From positions 26,821,001 through 26,885,000 of the forward strand of contig CATNEN010000038.1 of the NCBI GenBank assembly GCA_950097015.1: 64,000 bases of DNA. The letters run 5' to 3'. Of this stretch, positions 50,401 to 62,400 are shown in pieces (the first letter of the stretch is position 1; every line of letters starts with the position of its first letter). The position numbers and the translations under genes are program-made. Origin of the DNA: Macrostomum hystrix (Eukaryota > Platyhelminthes > Macrostomidae). Under the pieces are notes generated by a model. It saw only the letters and a program-made list of their open reading frames with translations, made no database searches and was not told the origin of the DNA.

Positions 50401-53400
50401 ACTGCAGATCATCAGGAGCAGTAGTAGCATGGCCCACAGCTGTTTGAGGGAACGATAGGGTGCGGTTGGTGTGGGATTAAAAAGCAGGTTACTGAAGGAT
50501 TAGTGAGTAGGTTACTGAAGGATTAGTGAGTAGGTTACTGAAGGATTAGTGAGTAGGTTACTGAAGGATTTGTGAGTAGGTTACTGATGGATTAGTGAGT
50601 AGGTTACTGATGGATTAGTGAGTAGGTTACTGAAGGATTAGTGAGTAGGTTACTGAAGGATTAGTGAGTAGGTTACTGAAGGATTAGTGAGTAGGTTACT
50701 GATGGATTAGTGAGTAGGTTACTGATGGATTAGTGAGTAGGTTACTGAAGGATTAGTGAGTAGGTTACTGAAGGATTAGTGAGTAGGTTACTGAAGGATT
50801 AGTGAGTAGGTTACTGATGGATTAGTGAGTAGGTTACTGATGGATTAGTGAGTAGGTTACTGATGGATTAGTGAGTAGGTTACTGATGGATTAGTGAGTA
50901 GGTTACTGAAGGATTAGTGAGTAGGTTACTGAAGGATTAGTGAGTAGGTTACTGAAGGATTAGTGAGTAGGTTACTGATGGATTAGTGAGTAGGTTACTG
51001 ATGGATTAGTGAGTAGGTTACTGAAGGATTAGTGAGTAGGTTACTGAAGGATTAGTGAGTAGGTTACTGAAGGATTAGTGAGTAGGTTACTGATGGATTA
51101 GTGAGTAGGTTACTGATGGATTAGTGAGTAGGTTACTGAAGGATTAGTGAGTAGGTTACTGAAGGATTAGTGAGTAGGTTACTGAAGGATTAGTGAGTAG
51201 GTTACTGATGGATTAGTGAGTAGGTTACTGATGGATTAGTGAGTAGGTTACTGAAGGATTAGTGAGTAGGTTACTGAAGGATTAGTGAGTAGGTTACTGA
51301 AGGATTAGTGAGTAGGTTACTGAAGGATTAGTGAGTAGGTTACTGAAGGATTAGTGAGTAGGTTACGGAAGGATTAGTGAGTAGGTTACTGATGGATTAG
51401 TGAGTAGGTTACTGAAGGATTAGTGAGTAGGTTACTGAAGGATTAGTGAGTAGGTTACTGAAGGATTAGTGAGTAGATTACTGAAGGATTAGTGAGTAGG
51501 TTATTGAAGGATTAGTGAGTAGATTACCGTAGGACTATTAGCAAATAGATTACTGAGGGACTTTTAGCGAGTAGATTACTGAAGGATTCGCGAGTAAGCC
51601 AATGAAGTATTGGTGGATAAATTAGTGAGAAATCAGATGGATAGACAACTGACGAATATGAAAAATGACAGACATGAATGGGCCCGTTTTGTGCTTTTTT
51701 GCGATTCAAATTAATCCTTCAACAAGTGGCCCCTTCAGGTTTGAGGCCAAACTAGTTTGGCACCCCTGCCTCGTCAGGGACATTGGGACAGCTGTTCTAT
51801 GACCCTTTCTTTCTAGATCTGCATTAATATCCTGCAGTTTATTTTTCTCTCGCTTCACTCCAAATTCCAGTCGCAGTCTCGCCTTAGTGTAATATCCTTT
51901 TCTGGCTGTAAATTTATTTTCTTTCGGCCTCCGAAGCTTAGTGGCCAGCAATATACTTCCTTCTATTCCCAAATCCGTGGCATTCTTTGTTGACCTTTCT
52001 ATTGACTAAAGACAAAAATTCTCTGTTTGGCAAATAATTTTTGTGCCCCTAGACACCAACTTGATCCTCACTTAAAGTCATTTTATGGTCCTTCTGCCTG
52101 TCTGTCTCAGAATGTTGCTCTGTAAAAAATAAATAGATTATTTACCTAAAATTATCAAATAGGAATTTTTAATTAAATAAAGGTAATAAAATATACTGAT
52201 ATCAGTCTCCTTATCAGTCTCCTTATCAGTCTCCTTATCAGTCTCCCTCTCAGTCTCCTTATCAGTCTCCTTATCAGTCTCCCTCTCAGTCTCCTTATCA
52301 GTCTCCTTATCAGTCTCCCTCTCAGTCTCCTTATCAGTCTCCTTATCAGTCTCCTTATCAGTCTCCCTCTCAGTCTCCTTATCAGTCTCCTTATCAGTCT
52401 CCTTATCAGTCTCCTTATCAGTCTCCTTATCAGTCTCCTTATCAGTCTCCTTATCAGTCTCCTTATCAGTCTCCTTATCAGTCTCCTTATCAGTCTCCTT
52501 ATCAGTCTCCCTCTCAGTCTCCTTATCAGTCTCCTTATCAGTCTCCTTATCAGTCTCCTTATCAGTCTCCTTATCAGTCTCCTTATCAGTCTCCTCCTGT
52601 CTATCTGTCTGTCTATATCTGTCTATCAGTCTATCTGTCTATCAGTCTATCTGTCTATCTTTAAAAATGTTCTTCTATTTTGATCTTTTAATAAAATCTA
52701 TCGATCATTTCTTTTGATTAGACAGTTATCATTTTCAATACATATCGGTTCTACCTAAATTTAATTTTCGATTTTCTGAACGTAATTTCACATACATATC
52801 AGTTTTTCTGTACAAAGTTTCTGTAAATGTCGGTTAGTAATCGAGTTTTCGATACATATAATCTGTAGCTTGAGTTAGTTTTAAAATAAATTAGTTTCTT
52901 CGTGACTGGCGACATTTAGTATTCAGTAAGCCTCTTAAAACCATAATCGGCTTATACAATGAGCAACCGAAACCGCAGCAAAATGCACAACTTCAATGCT
53001 TCGAAGAAAGAGCAATTTTTTAGTCCCAATTTTCAGGCCACAGAAAAATTGAGCTTGTAAAAAATACAGCAAAAATTTCGCCAATTAATCCGCTGAGATT
53101 TAAATTGACACAGCTGAAATTTTAGTTTGTTTCATAAATCCCTAAGCTTAAAATTTATAAAACTATGACAGAATTTTGTTAAATCTCTTTAATTAGTAAA
53201 TAGTAGAGAAACTATTGAACCACTTTTCTCTCACTCTATCTCACCCACAATGTATCTCAATCCCCTCTCTCAATATCTCATATTCTCTTTCTCACTGTCT
53301 ATCTGTCTATCTGTCTCTCTGTCTATCTGTATATCTGTATCTCTGTCTATCTATCTGTCTATCTGTCTATCTGTCTCTCTGTCTATCTGTATATCTGTAT

Positions 53401-56400
53401 CTCTGTCTATCTAGCTATCTGTCTATCTGTCTATCTGTCTATCTGTCTATATGTCTATATGTCTATGTGTCTATCTGTCTATCTGTCTATCTGTCTATCT
53501 GTATATCTGTATCTCTGTCTATCTAGCTATCTGTCTATCTGTCTATCTGTCTATCTGTCTATCTGTCTATATGTCTATATGTCTATGTGTCTATCTGTCT
53601 ATCTGTCTATCTGTCTATCCGTCTATATGTCTATCTGTCTCTCTGTCTATCTGTCTATCTGTCTATCTGTCTATCTGTCTATCTGTCTATCTGTCTATAT
53701 GTCTATGTGTCTATCTGTCTATCTGTCTATCTGTCTATATGTCTATGTGTCTATCTGTCTATCTGTCTATCTGTCTATCCGTCTATATGTCTATCTGTCT
53801 CTCTGTCTATCTGTCTATCTGTCTATATGTCTATGTGTCTATCTGTCTATCTGTCTATCTGTCTATCTGTCTATATGTCTATGTGTCTATCTGTCTATCT
53901 GTCTATCTGTCTCTTTCTAGATTTAAAAATATGCTACAGTACGAATAGTTTGGCCTGTATTAGCTTGAACAAGTGGTATCTGGTGTTGAAAGAGAGCAGG
54001 CTGGAGTGAGATTGTCCGTGTGTCATAGGGAGACTGTGTGGTGTGGTGGGAAGAAAAGGCTAAGCATTGGCAAATTACCTAAACTAAATTCCCAAAGTGA
54101 AAATAAAGCTAAAGCTGATTGTATCCGGCCAACCGGATCTATTCTAACTTATAGATAGAATTGCTGGATCACCAAAGGCATCTCCTACAAAGTTGAATAA
54201 TAATTTTTTTATTGCTCAATTCGTTTCGCTATTAAAAACCTGCAAAATGATAGGAAGCTAGTTAAATTCAGTGTCCGAACTGGAGTGTTACGCTGAATGC
54301 GCGCTAAGATTTGATACATTAATTATGCCTGAACCTAAACTGCCCATAAAACAAGTTGCGTTTGACAGCTACTTAAATTTTGGGCGATACATGTAAATGG
54401 CCCATTTGGAAAACTCAGTAAGCTAGTTAGTACAAGTACTTTGATATCAGCAGAGGAGAGTCAGCAGGGGAGAGTCAGCAGGGGAGAGTCAGCGGAGGAG
54501 AGTCAGCAGAGGAGAGTCAGCAGGGGGAGAGTCAGCGGAGGAGAGTCAGCAGAGGAGAGTCAGCAGGGGAGAGTGAGCAGGGGAGAGTCAGCAGAGGAGA
54601 GTCAGCAGGGGAGAGTCAGCAGGGGAGAGTCAGCAGGGGAGCGTCAGCAGGGGAGAGTCAGCAGGGGGAGAGTCAGCGGAGGAGAGTCAGCAGAGGAGAG
54701 TCAGCAGGGGGAGAGTCAGCGGAGGAGAGTCAGCAGAGGAGAGTCAGCAGGGGAGAGTCAGCAGGGGAGAGTCAGCAGAGGAGAGTCAGCAGGGGAGAGT
54801 CAGCAGGGGAGAGTCAGCAGAGGAGAGTCAGCAGGGGAGAGTCAGCAGGGGAGAGTCAGCAGGGGAGAGTCAGCAGGGGAGAGTCAGCAGGGGAGAGTCA
54901 GCAGGGGAGAGTCAGCAGGGCGAGAGTCAGCAGGGGAGAGTCAGCAAAAGGAGAGTCAGCAGAGGAGAGTCAGCAGAGGAGAGTCAGCAGAGGAGAGTCA
55001 GCAGGGGAGAGTCAGCAGGGGAGAGTCAGCAGGGGAGAGTCAGCAGGGGAGAGTCAGCAGGGGAGAGTCAGCAGGGGAGAGTCAGCAGGGGAGAGACAGC
55101 AGGGGAGAGTCAGCAGGCGAGGAGAGTCAACAGGTGAGAGTCAGCAGGGGAGAGTCAGCAGGGGAGAGTCAGCAGGGGAGAGTCAGCAGGGGAGAGTCAG
55201 CAGGGTAGAGTCAGCAGGGGAGAGTCAGCAGGGGAGAGTCAGCAGGGGAGAGTCAGCAGGCGAGGAGAGTCAGCAGGGTAGAGTCAGCAGGGTAGAGTCA
55301 GCAGAGGGGGAGAGTCAGCAGGGGAGAGTCAGCAGGGGAGAGTCAGCAGGGGAGAGTCAGCAGGGGAGAGTCAGCAGGGGAGAGTCAGCAGGGCGAGAGT
55401 CAGCAGGGGAGAGTCAGCAAAAGGAGAGTCAGCAGAGGAGAGTCAGCAGAGGAGAGTCAGCAGAGGAGAGTCAGCAGGGGAGAGTCAGCAGGGGAGAGTC
55501 AGCAGGGGAGAGTCAGCAGGGGAGAGTCAGCAGGGGAGAGTCAGCAGGGGAGAGTCAGCAGGGGAGAGTCAGCAGGGGAGAGTCAGCAGGGGAGAGACAG
55601 CAGGGGAGAGTCAGCAGGCGAGGAGAGTCAACAGGTGAGAGTCAGCAGGGGAGAGTCAGCAGGGGAGAGTCAGCAGGGGAGAGTCAGCAGAGGAGAGTCA
55701 GCAGGGTAGAGTCAGCAGGGGAGAGTCAGCAGGGGAGAGTCAGCAGGGGAGAGTCAGCAGGCGAGGAGAGTCAGCAGGGTAGAGTCAGCAGGGTAGAGTC
55801 AGCAGAGGGGGAGAGTCAGCAGGGGAGAGTCAGCAGGGGAGAGTCAGCAGGGGAGAGTCAGCAGGGGAGAGTCAGCAGGCGAGGAGAGTCAGCAGGGGAG
55901 AGTCAGCAGAGGGGGAGAGTCAGCAGGGGAGAGTCAGCAGGGGAGAGTCAGCAGGGGAGAGTCAGCAGGGGAGAGTCAGCAGGGGAGAGTCAGCACGGGA
56001 GAGTCAGCAGGGGAGAGTCAGCAGGGGAGAGTCAGCAGGCGAGGAGAGTCAGCAGGGGAGAGTCAGCAGAGGGGGAGAGTCAGCAGGGGAGAGTCAGCAG
56101 GGGAGAGTCAGCAGGGGAGAGTCAGCAGGGGAGAGTCAGCAGGGGAGAGTCAGCACGGGAGAGTCAGCAGGGGAGAGTCAGCAGGGGAGAGTCAGCACGG
56201 GAGAGTCAGCAGGGGAGAGTCAGTTATTAAAACCCAAGGAATCACTTTCACTGCGTGACTAACGGCTCCAACAGCAATGATCCCTAAGCGCCAATCCCCA
56301 TGAAACGGTGCACTAGCTGCAGTTGGACGCCGAAAAGTCAATGCTCTGAACTAATTATTGAGCGGATCACTGAGCCAGAGAGAGAGAGTGAGAGAGTGAG

Positions 56401-59400
56401 GGAGGGAGGGAGGGAGGGAGGCACAAACTGGAAGCAGTAAATCAATCAAAATTCTCTAGCAGGCTGTTTTCCCTGAAATTTGACAAGCGGATCAATACTG
56501 AAGTGCCCCTGCCCGCATCACAGAAGTCGATTCCTAGTTTTGCCTCTCTGTCCGTTTGTCCCCTTCTCAGCGCTGACTCTGATTCCGGTTGCAGAATTGG
56601 CCGAATGATTTCGGATTTAGTAATTTAGCTAGTCCTATTCTCGTCGTTTTCCAAATGCTAGCCTCTTATTGCGGGCGTGTCTCTAGGCATAGGTGAAGTG
56701 TCTCCCAATGAAATCGATTAACATTGTTGACTAGCTGATAGATCTGCCACTTTGTCTGGCTTTAACTGACCAAGCCACTGAGAATAGCTAACAGAACGCT
56801 ATTCGACAAGATTTGGCGGGATGAGGGATCAGAATGGATTGCTAGTCTAGCCTCAGTGGATGAAGGATTAGAATGGATTGCTAGTCTAGGCTCAGTGGAC
56901 GAGGGATCAGAATGGATTGCTAGTCTAGGCTCAGTGGATGAGGGATCAGAATGGATTGCTAGTCTAGCCTCAGTGGGTGAAGGATTAGAATGGATTGCTA
57001 GTCTAGGCTCAGTGGACGAGGGATCAGAATGGATTGCTAGTCTAGGCTCAGTGGATGAGGGATCAGAATGGATTGCTAGTCTAGCCTCAGTGGGTGAAGG
57101 ATTAGAATGGATTGCTAGTCTAGCCTCAGTGGATGAGGGATCAGAATGGATTGCTAGTCTAGGCTCAGTGGATGAGGGATCAGAATGGATTGCTAGTCTA
57201 GGCTCAGTGGATGAGGGATCAGAATGGATTGCTAGTCTAGGCTCAGTGGATGAGGGATCAGAATGGATTGCTAGTCTAGGCTCAGTGGATGAAGGATTAG
57301 AATGGATTGCTAGTCTAGGCTCAGTGGATGAAGGATTAGAATGGATTGCTAGTCTAGCCTCAGTGGATGAAGGATCAGAATGGATTGCTAGTCTAGCCTC
57401 AGTGGATGAAGGATCAGAATGGATTGCTAGTCTAGCCTCAGTGGGTGAAGGATCAGAATGGATTGCTAGTCTAGCCTCAGTGGATGAAGGATTAGAATGG
57501 ATTGCTAGTCTAGCCTCAGTGGATGAAGGATCAGAATGGATTGCTAGTCTAGCCTCAGTGGATGAAGGATCAGAATGGATTGCTAGTCTAGCCTCAGTGG
57601 GTGAAGGATCAGAATGGATTGCTAGTCTAGCCTCAGTGGATGAAGGATTAGAATGGATTGCTAGTCTAGCCTCAGTGGATGAAGGATTAGAATGGATTGC
57701 TAGTCTAGGCTCAGTGGATGAAGGATTAGAATGGATTGCTAGTCTAGCCTCAGTGGATGAAGGATCAGAATGAATTGCTAGTCTAGCCTCAGTGGGTGAA
57801 GGATCAGAATGGATTGCTAGTCTAGCCTCAGTGGATGAAGGATCAGAATGGATTGCTAGTCTAGCCTCAGTGGATGAAGGATTAGAATGGATTGCTAGTC
57901 TAGCCTCAGTGGATGAAGGATTAGAATGGATTGCTAGTCTAGCCTCAGTGGATGAAGGATCAGAATGGATTGCTAGTCTAGCCTCAGTGGATGAAGGATT
58001 AGAATGGATTGCTAGTCTAGCCTCAGTGGATGAAGGATTAGAATGGATTGCTAGTCTAGCCTCAGTGGATGAAGGATCAGAATGGATTGCTAGTCTAGCC
58101 TCAGTGGATGAAGGATCAGAATGGATTGCTAGTCTAGCCTCAGTGGATGAAGGATTAGAATGGATTGCTAGTCTAGCCTCAGTGGATGAAGGATTAGAAT
58201 GGATTGCTAGTCTAGCCTCAGTGGATGAAGGATTAGAATGGATTGCTAGTCTAGCCTCAGTGGATGCAGGATTAGAATGGATTGCTAGTCTAGCCTCAGT
58301 GGATGAGGGATCAGAATGGATTGCTAGTCTAGCCTCAGTGGATGAGGGATCAGAATGGATTGCTAGTCTAGCCTCAGTGGATGAGGGATCAGAATGGATT
58401 GCTAGTCTAGCCTCAGTGGATGAGGGATCAGAATGGATTGCTAGTCTAGGCTCAGTGGACGAGGGATCAGAATGGATTGCTAGTCTAGCCTCAGTGGATG
58501 AGGGATCAGAATGGATTGCTAGTCTAGCCTCAGTGGATGAGGGATCAGAATGGATTGCTAGTCTAGCCTCAGTGGATGAGGGATCAGAATGGATTGCTAG
58601 TCTAGCCTCAGTGGATGAGGGATCAGAATGGATTGCTAGTCTAGCCTCAGTGGATGAGGGATCAGAATGGATTGCTAGTCTAGCCTCAGTGGATGAAGGA
58701 TCAGAATGGATTGCTAGTCTAGCCTCAGTGGATGAGGGATCAGAATGGATTGCTAGTCTAGCCTCAGTGGATGAGGGATCAGAATGGATTGCTAGTCTAG
58801 GCTCAGTGGATGAAGGATCAGAATGGATTGCTAGTCTAGGCTCAGTGGACGAGGGATCAGAATGGATTGCTAGTCTAGCCTCAGTGTATGAGGATCAGAA
58901 TGGATAGCTAGTCTAGCCTCAGTGGATTAATTAGCCTCAGTAGAGTCACACAGTTGAATGGTGGAGAGTCACACAGTTAAAAGGTGGAGAGTCACACAGT
59001 TGAACGGTGGAGAGTCACACAGTTGAACGGTGGAGAGTCACACAGTTGAACGGTGGAGAGTCACACAGTTGAACGGTGGAGAGTCACACAGTTGAACGGT
59101 GGAGAGTCACACAGTTGAACGGTGGAGAGTCACACAGTTGAACGGTGGAGAGTCACACAGTTGAACGGTGGAGAGTCACACAGTTGAACGGTGGAGAGTC
59201 ACACAGTTGAACGGTGGAGAGTCACACAGTTGAACGGTGGAGAGTCACACAGTTGAACGGTGGAGAGTCACACAGTTGAACGGTGGAGAATCAGACAGTC
59301 TTTAGGAGAGTCAGATGAAAGTGAATAAGAAGAACCTGTTTTGTTTCTGGGAGCCAAAACTGCAAATGGTCTATTGAAAGTCAGTGGCATTGATAAACAC

Positions 59401-62400
59401 AGGCCTATGTAGGAGATAGCAAGGCAGCAGTTAGTGAATTATATAAACAATAGAGATTAGTAGTAACCAACTGCCAAAGATAACGAACTACTAAACCTTA
59501 TGAATGCGAATGGTTAGCGCCTAGAGCTTGTGTGAACACATAATTGTTAGCTTTATGTTTGCGTATCAAATGTCGCTGCAGAGCGAAGCCAATAGTGCAA
59601 TAGTCAACTACTCTAAACACATTTGAGGAGGCGAAAAAAGCGAAAAAAATGCAAATTTCCTGTAACCGTACCCTTCGTGTTATTGCAGTATCTTCTTCTG
59701 GCAATAATTTTTTGCTTAATTTTGCGCAAAGCACATTTGCACGCGCAATTCTTATTAGTTAAGTAGTTATTCGAATTGGTGAAGATTGTGATTGGTGAAG
59801 ATTGTGATTGGTGAAGATTGTGATTGGTAAAGATTGTGATTGGTGAAGATTGTGATTGGTGAAGATTGTGATTGGTGAAGATTGTAATTGGTGAAGATTG
59901 TGATTGGTGAAGATTGTGATTGGTGAAGATTGTGATTGGTGAAGATTGTGATTGGTAAAGATTGTGATTGGTAAATATTGTGATTGGTGAAGATTGTGAT
60001 TGGTGAAGATTGTTATTGGTAAATATTGTGATTGGTGAAGATTGTGATTGGTGAAGATTGTTATTGGTGAAGATTGTTATTGGTGAACATTCAGTTGGTG
60101 AAGATTGTGATTGGTAAACATTGTGATTGGTGAAGATTGTGATTGGTGAAGATTGCTATTGGTGAACATTCAGTTGGTGAAGATTGTGATTGGTGAAGAT
60201 TGTGATTGGTAAAGATTGTGATTGGTGAAGATTGTCATTGGTGAAGATTGTTATTGGTGAAGATTGTGATTGGTGAAGATTGTTATTGGTGAACATTCAG
60301 TTGGTGAAGATTGTGATTGGTGAAGATTGTGATTGGTGAAGATTGTGATTGGTAAAGATTGTGATTGGTAAAGATTGTGATTGGTGAAGATTGTTATTGG
60401 TAAAGATTGTGATTGGTGAAGATTGTGAATGATTAAGATTGTGATTGGTGAAGATTGTGATTGGTGAAGATTGTAATTGGTGAAGATTGTGATTTAATCA
60501 CAAATAGTTTTTCTTCTCCCTTTCAAATCAAATCATAATGGCGATAACATCATTGCAGCCCAACGTTTCTTTACCGACGGACTGAATCATAAATTTTTTT
60601 TATTAAAACAATATCCTTTAAGTGAAAATTGCCCCTTGCCCAAATGAATTAATTCATTTCCGACGTTCTGATAAATTCTGACGAAAAAATAGCTTTTTTG
60701 AAATCAATATAAACCGGACAATTTCCATTTTATAATACCAGTTGCTTTAGAAATTCTCAAAGCTAAAATTTTTGGATATAAAACAGTCCTAACAGCGTTG
60801 AAAATGGGATTTCTGTCACGAAAAAATATCCCCAAACTCATTAGGAATTCCCTTTTTTTAAGCCTTTCATTTCATGCATTCAATTCAATCTTGAAAATTA
60901 AAACTAAAAAATCATTTTCGTTAAAAAAGCTCCTCGTCGTCACTATCTTCCCTAACTGGGAATTATTCCAGACAAAGTATGCCTAGTCGTGGAATAGCTG
61001 ACGACTGGTTTGAATTATGAATTTAATAAATTCGTTTGACTGATTGATGATAAATTCATTGGGAAAATGATCCGGCACTAGCATTACTTTGGGTGCAATG
61101 GGCGCCACCTGGACAAAAATACCCCAGATGAAATCTTGGGAATTCAATTATTTATGCCCAAATATGCGATTTAGGGAAAACGAATGAATTTTGTGACGAG
61201 AAAGAGACAGTAAAACAGACAATATAAAAACAGCTGCTTTTTATAGAGCCAACCGAAACTCGTCGATAACACGAATCTGGGATAATTATCCCCTTACTAG
61301 AAATCGATAACACGAATCTGGGATAATTATCCCCTTACTAGAAATCGATAACACGAATCTGGGATAATTATCCCCTTACTAGAAATCGAAAACACGCATC
61401 TGGGATAATTATCCCCTTACTAGAAATCGATAACACGAATCTGGGATAATTATCCCCTTACTAGAAATCGATAATACGAATCTGACATAATTATCCCCTT
61501 ACTAGAAATCGATAATACGAATCTGGGATAATTATCCCCTTACTAGAAATCGATAATACGAATCTGGGATAATTATCCCCTTACTAGAAATCGATAATAC
61601 GAATCTGGGATAATTATCCCCTTACTAGAAATCGATAACACGAATCTGGGATAATTATCCCCTTACTAGAAATCGATAATACGAATCTGGGATAATTATC
61701 CCCTTACTAGAAATCGATAACACGAATCTGGGATAATTATCCCCTTACTAGAAATCGATAATACGAATCTGGGATAATTATCCCCTTACTAGAAATCGAT
61801 AACACGAATCTGGGATAATTATCCCCTTACTAGAAATCGATAACACGAATCTGGGATAATTATCCCCTTACTAGAAATCGATAATACGAATCTGGGATAA
61901 TTATCCCCTTACTAGAAATCGATAACACGAATCTGGGATAATTATCCCCTTACTAGAAATCGATAACACGAATCTGGGATAATTATCCCCTTACTAGAAA
62001 TCGATAATACGAATCTGGGATAATTATCCCCTTACTAGAAATCGATAACACGAATCTGGGATAATTATCCCCTTACTAGAAATCGATAATACGAATCTGG
62101 GATAATTATCCCCTTACTAGAAATCGATAATACGAATCTGGGATAATTATCCCCTTACTAGAAATCGATAACACGAATCTGGGATAATTATCCCCTTACT
62201 AGAAATCGATAATACGAATCTGGGATAATTATCCCCTTACTAGAAATCGATAACACGAATCTGGGATAATTATCCCCTTACTAGAAATCGATAATACGAA
62301 TCTGGGATAATTATCCCCTTACTAGAAATCGATAACACGAATCTGGGATAATTATCCCCTTACTAGAAATCGATAACACGAATCTGGGATAATTATCCCC

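Noticed and set aside
54441-55208. 255-codon Ser/Gln/Glu/Gly-rich open frame
   Set aside because: Frame through the 14-bp array; a product of repeat composition.
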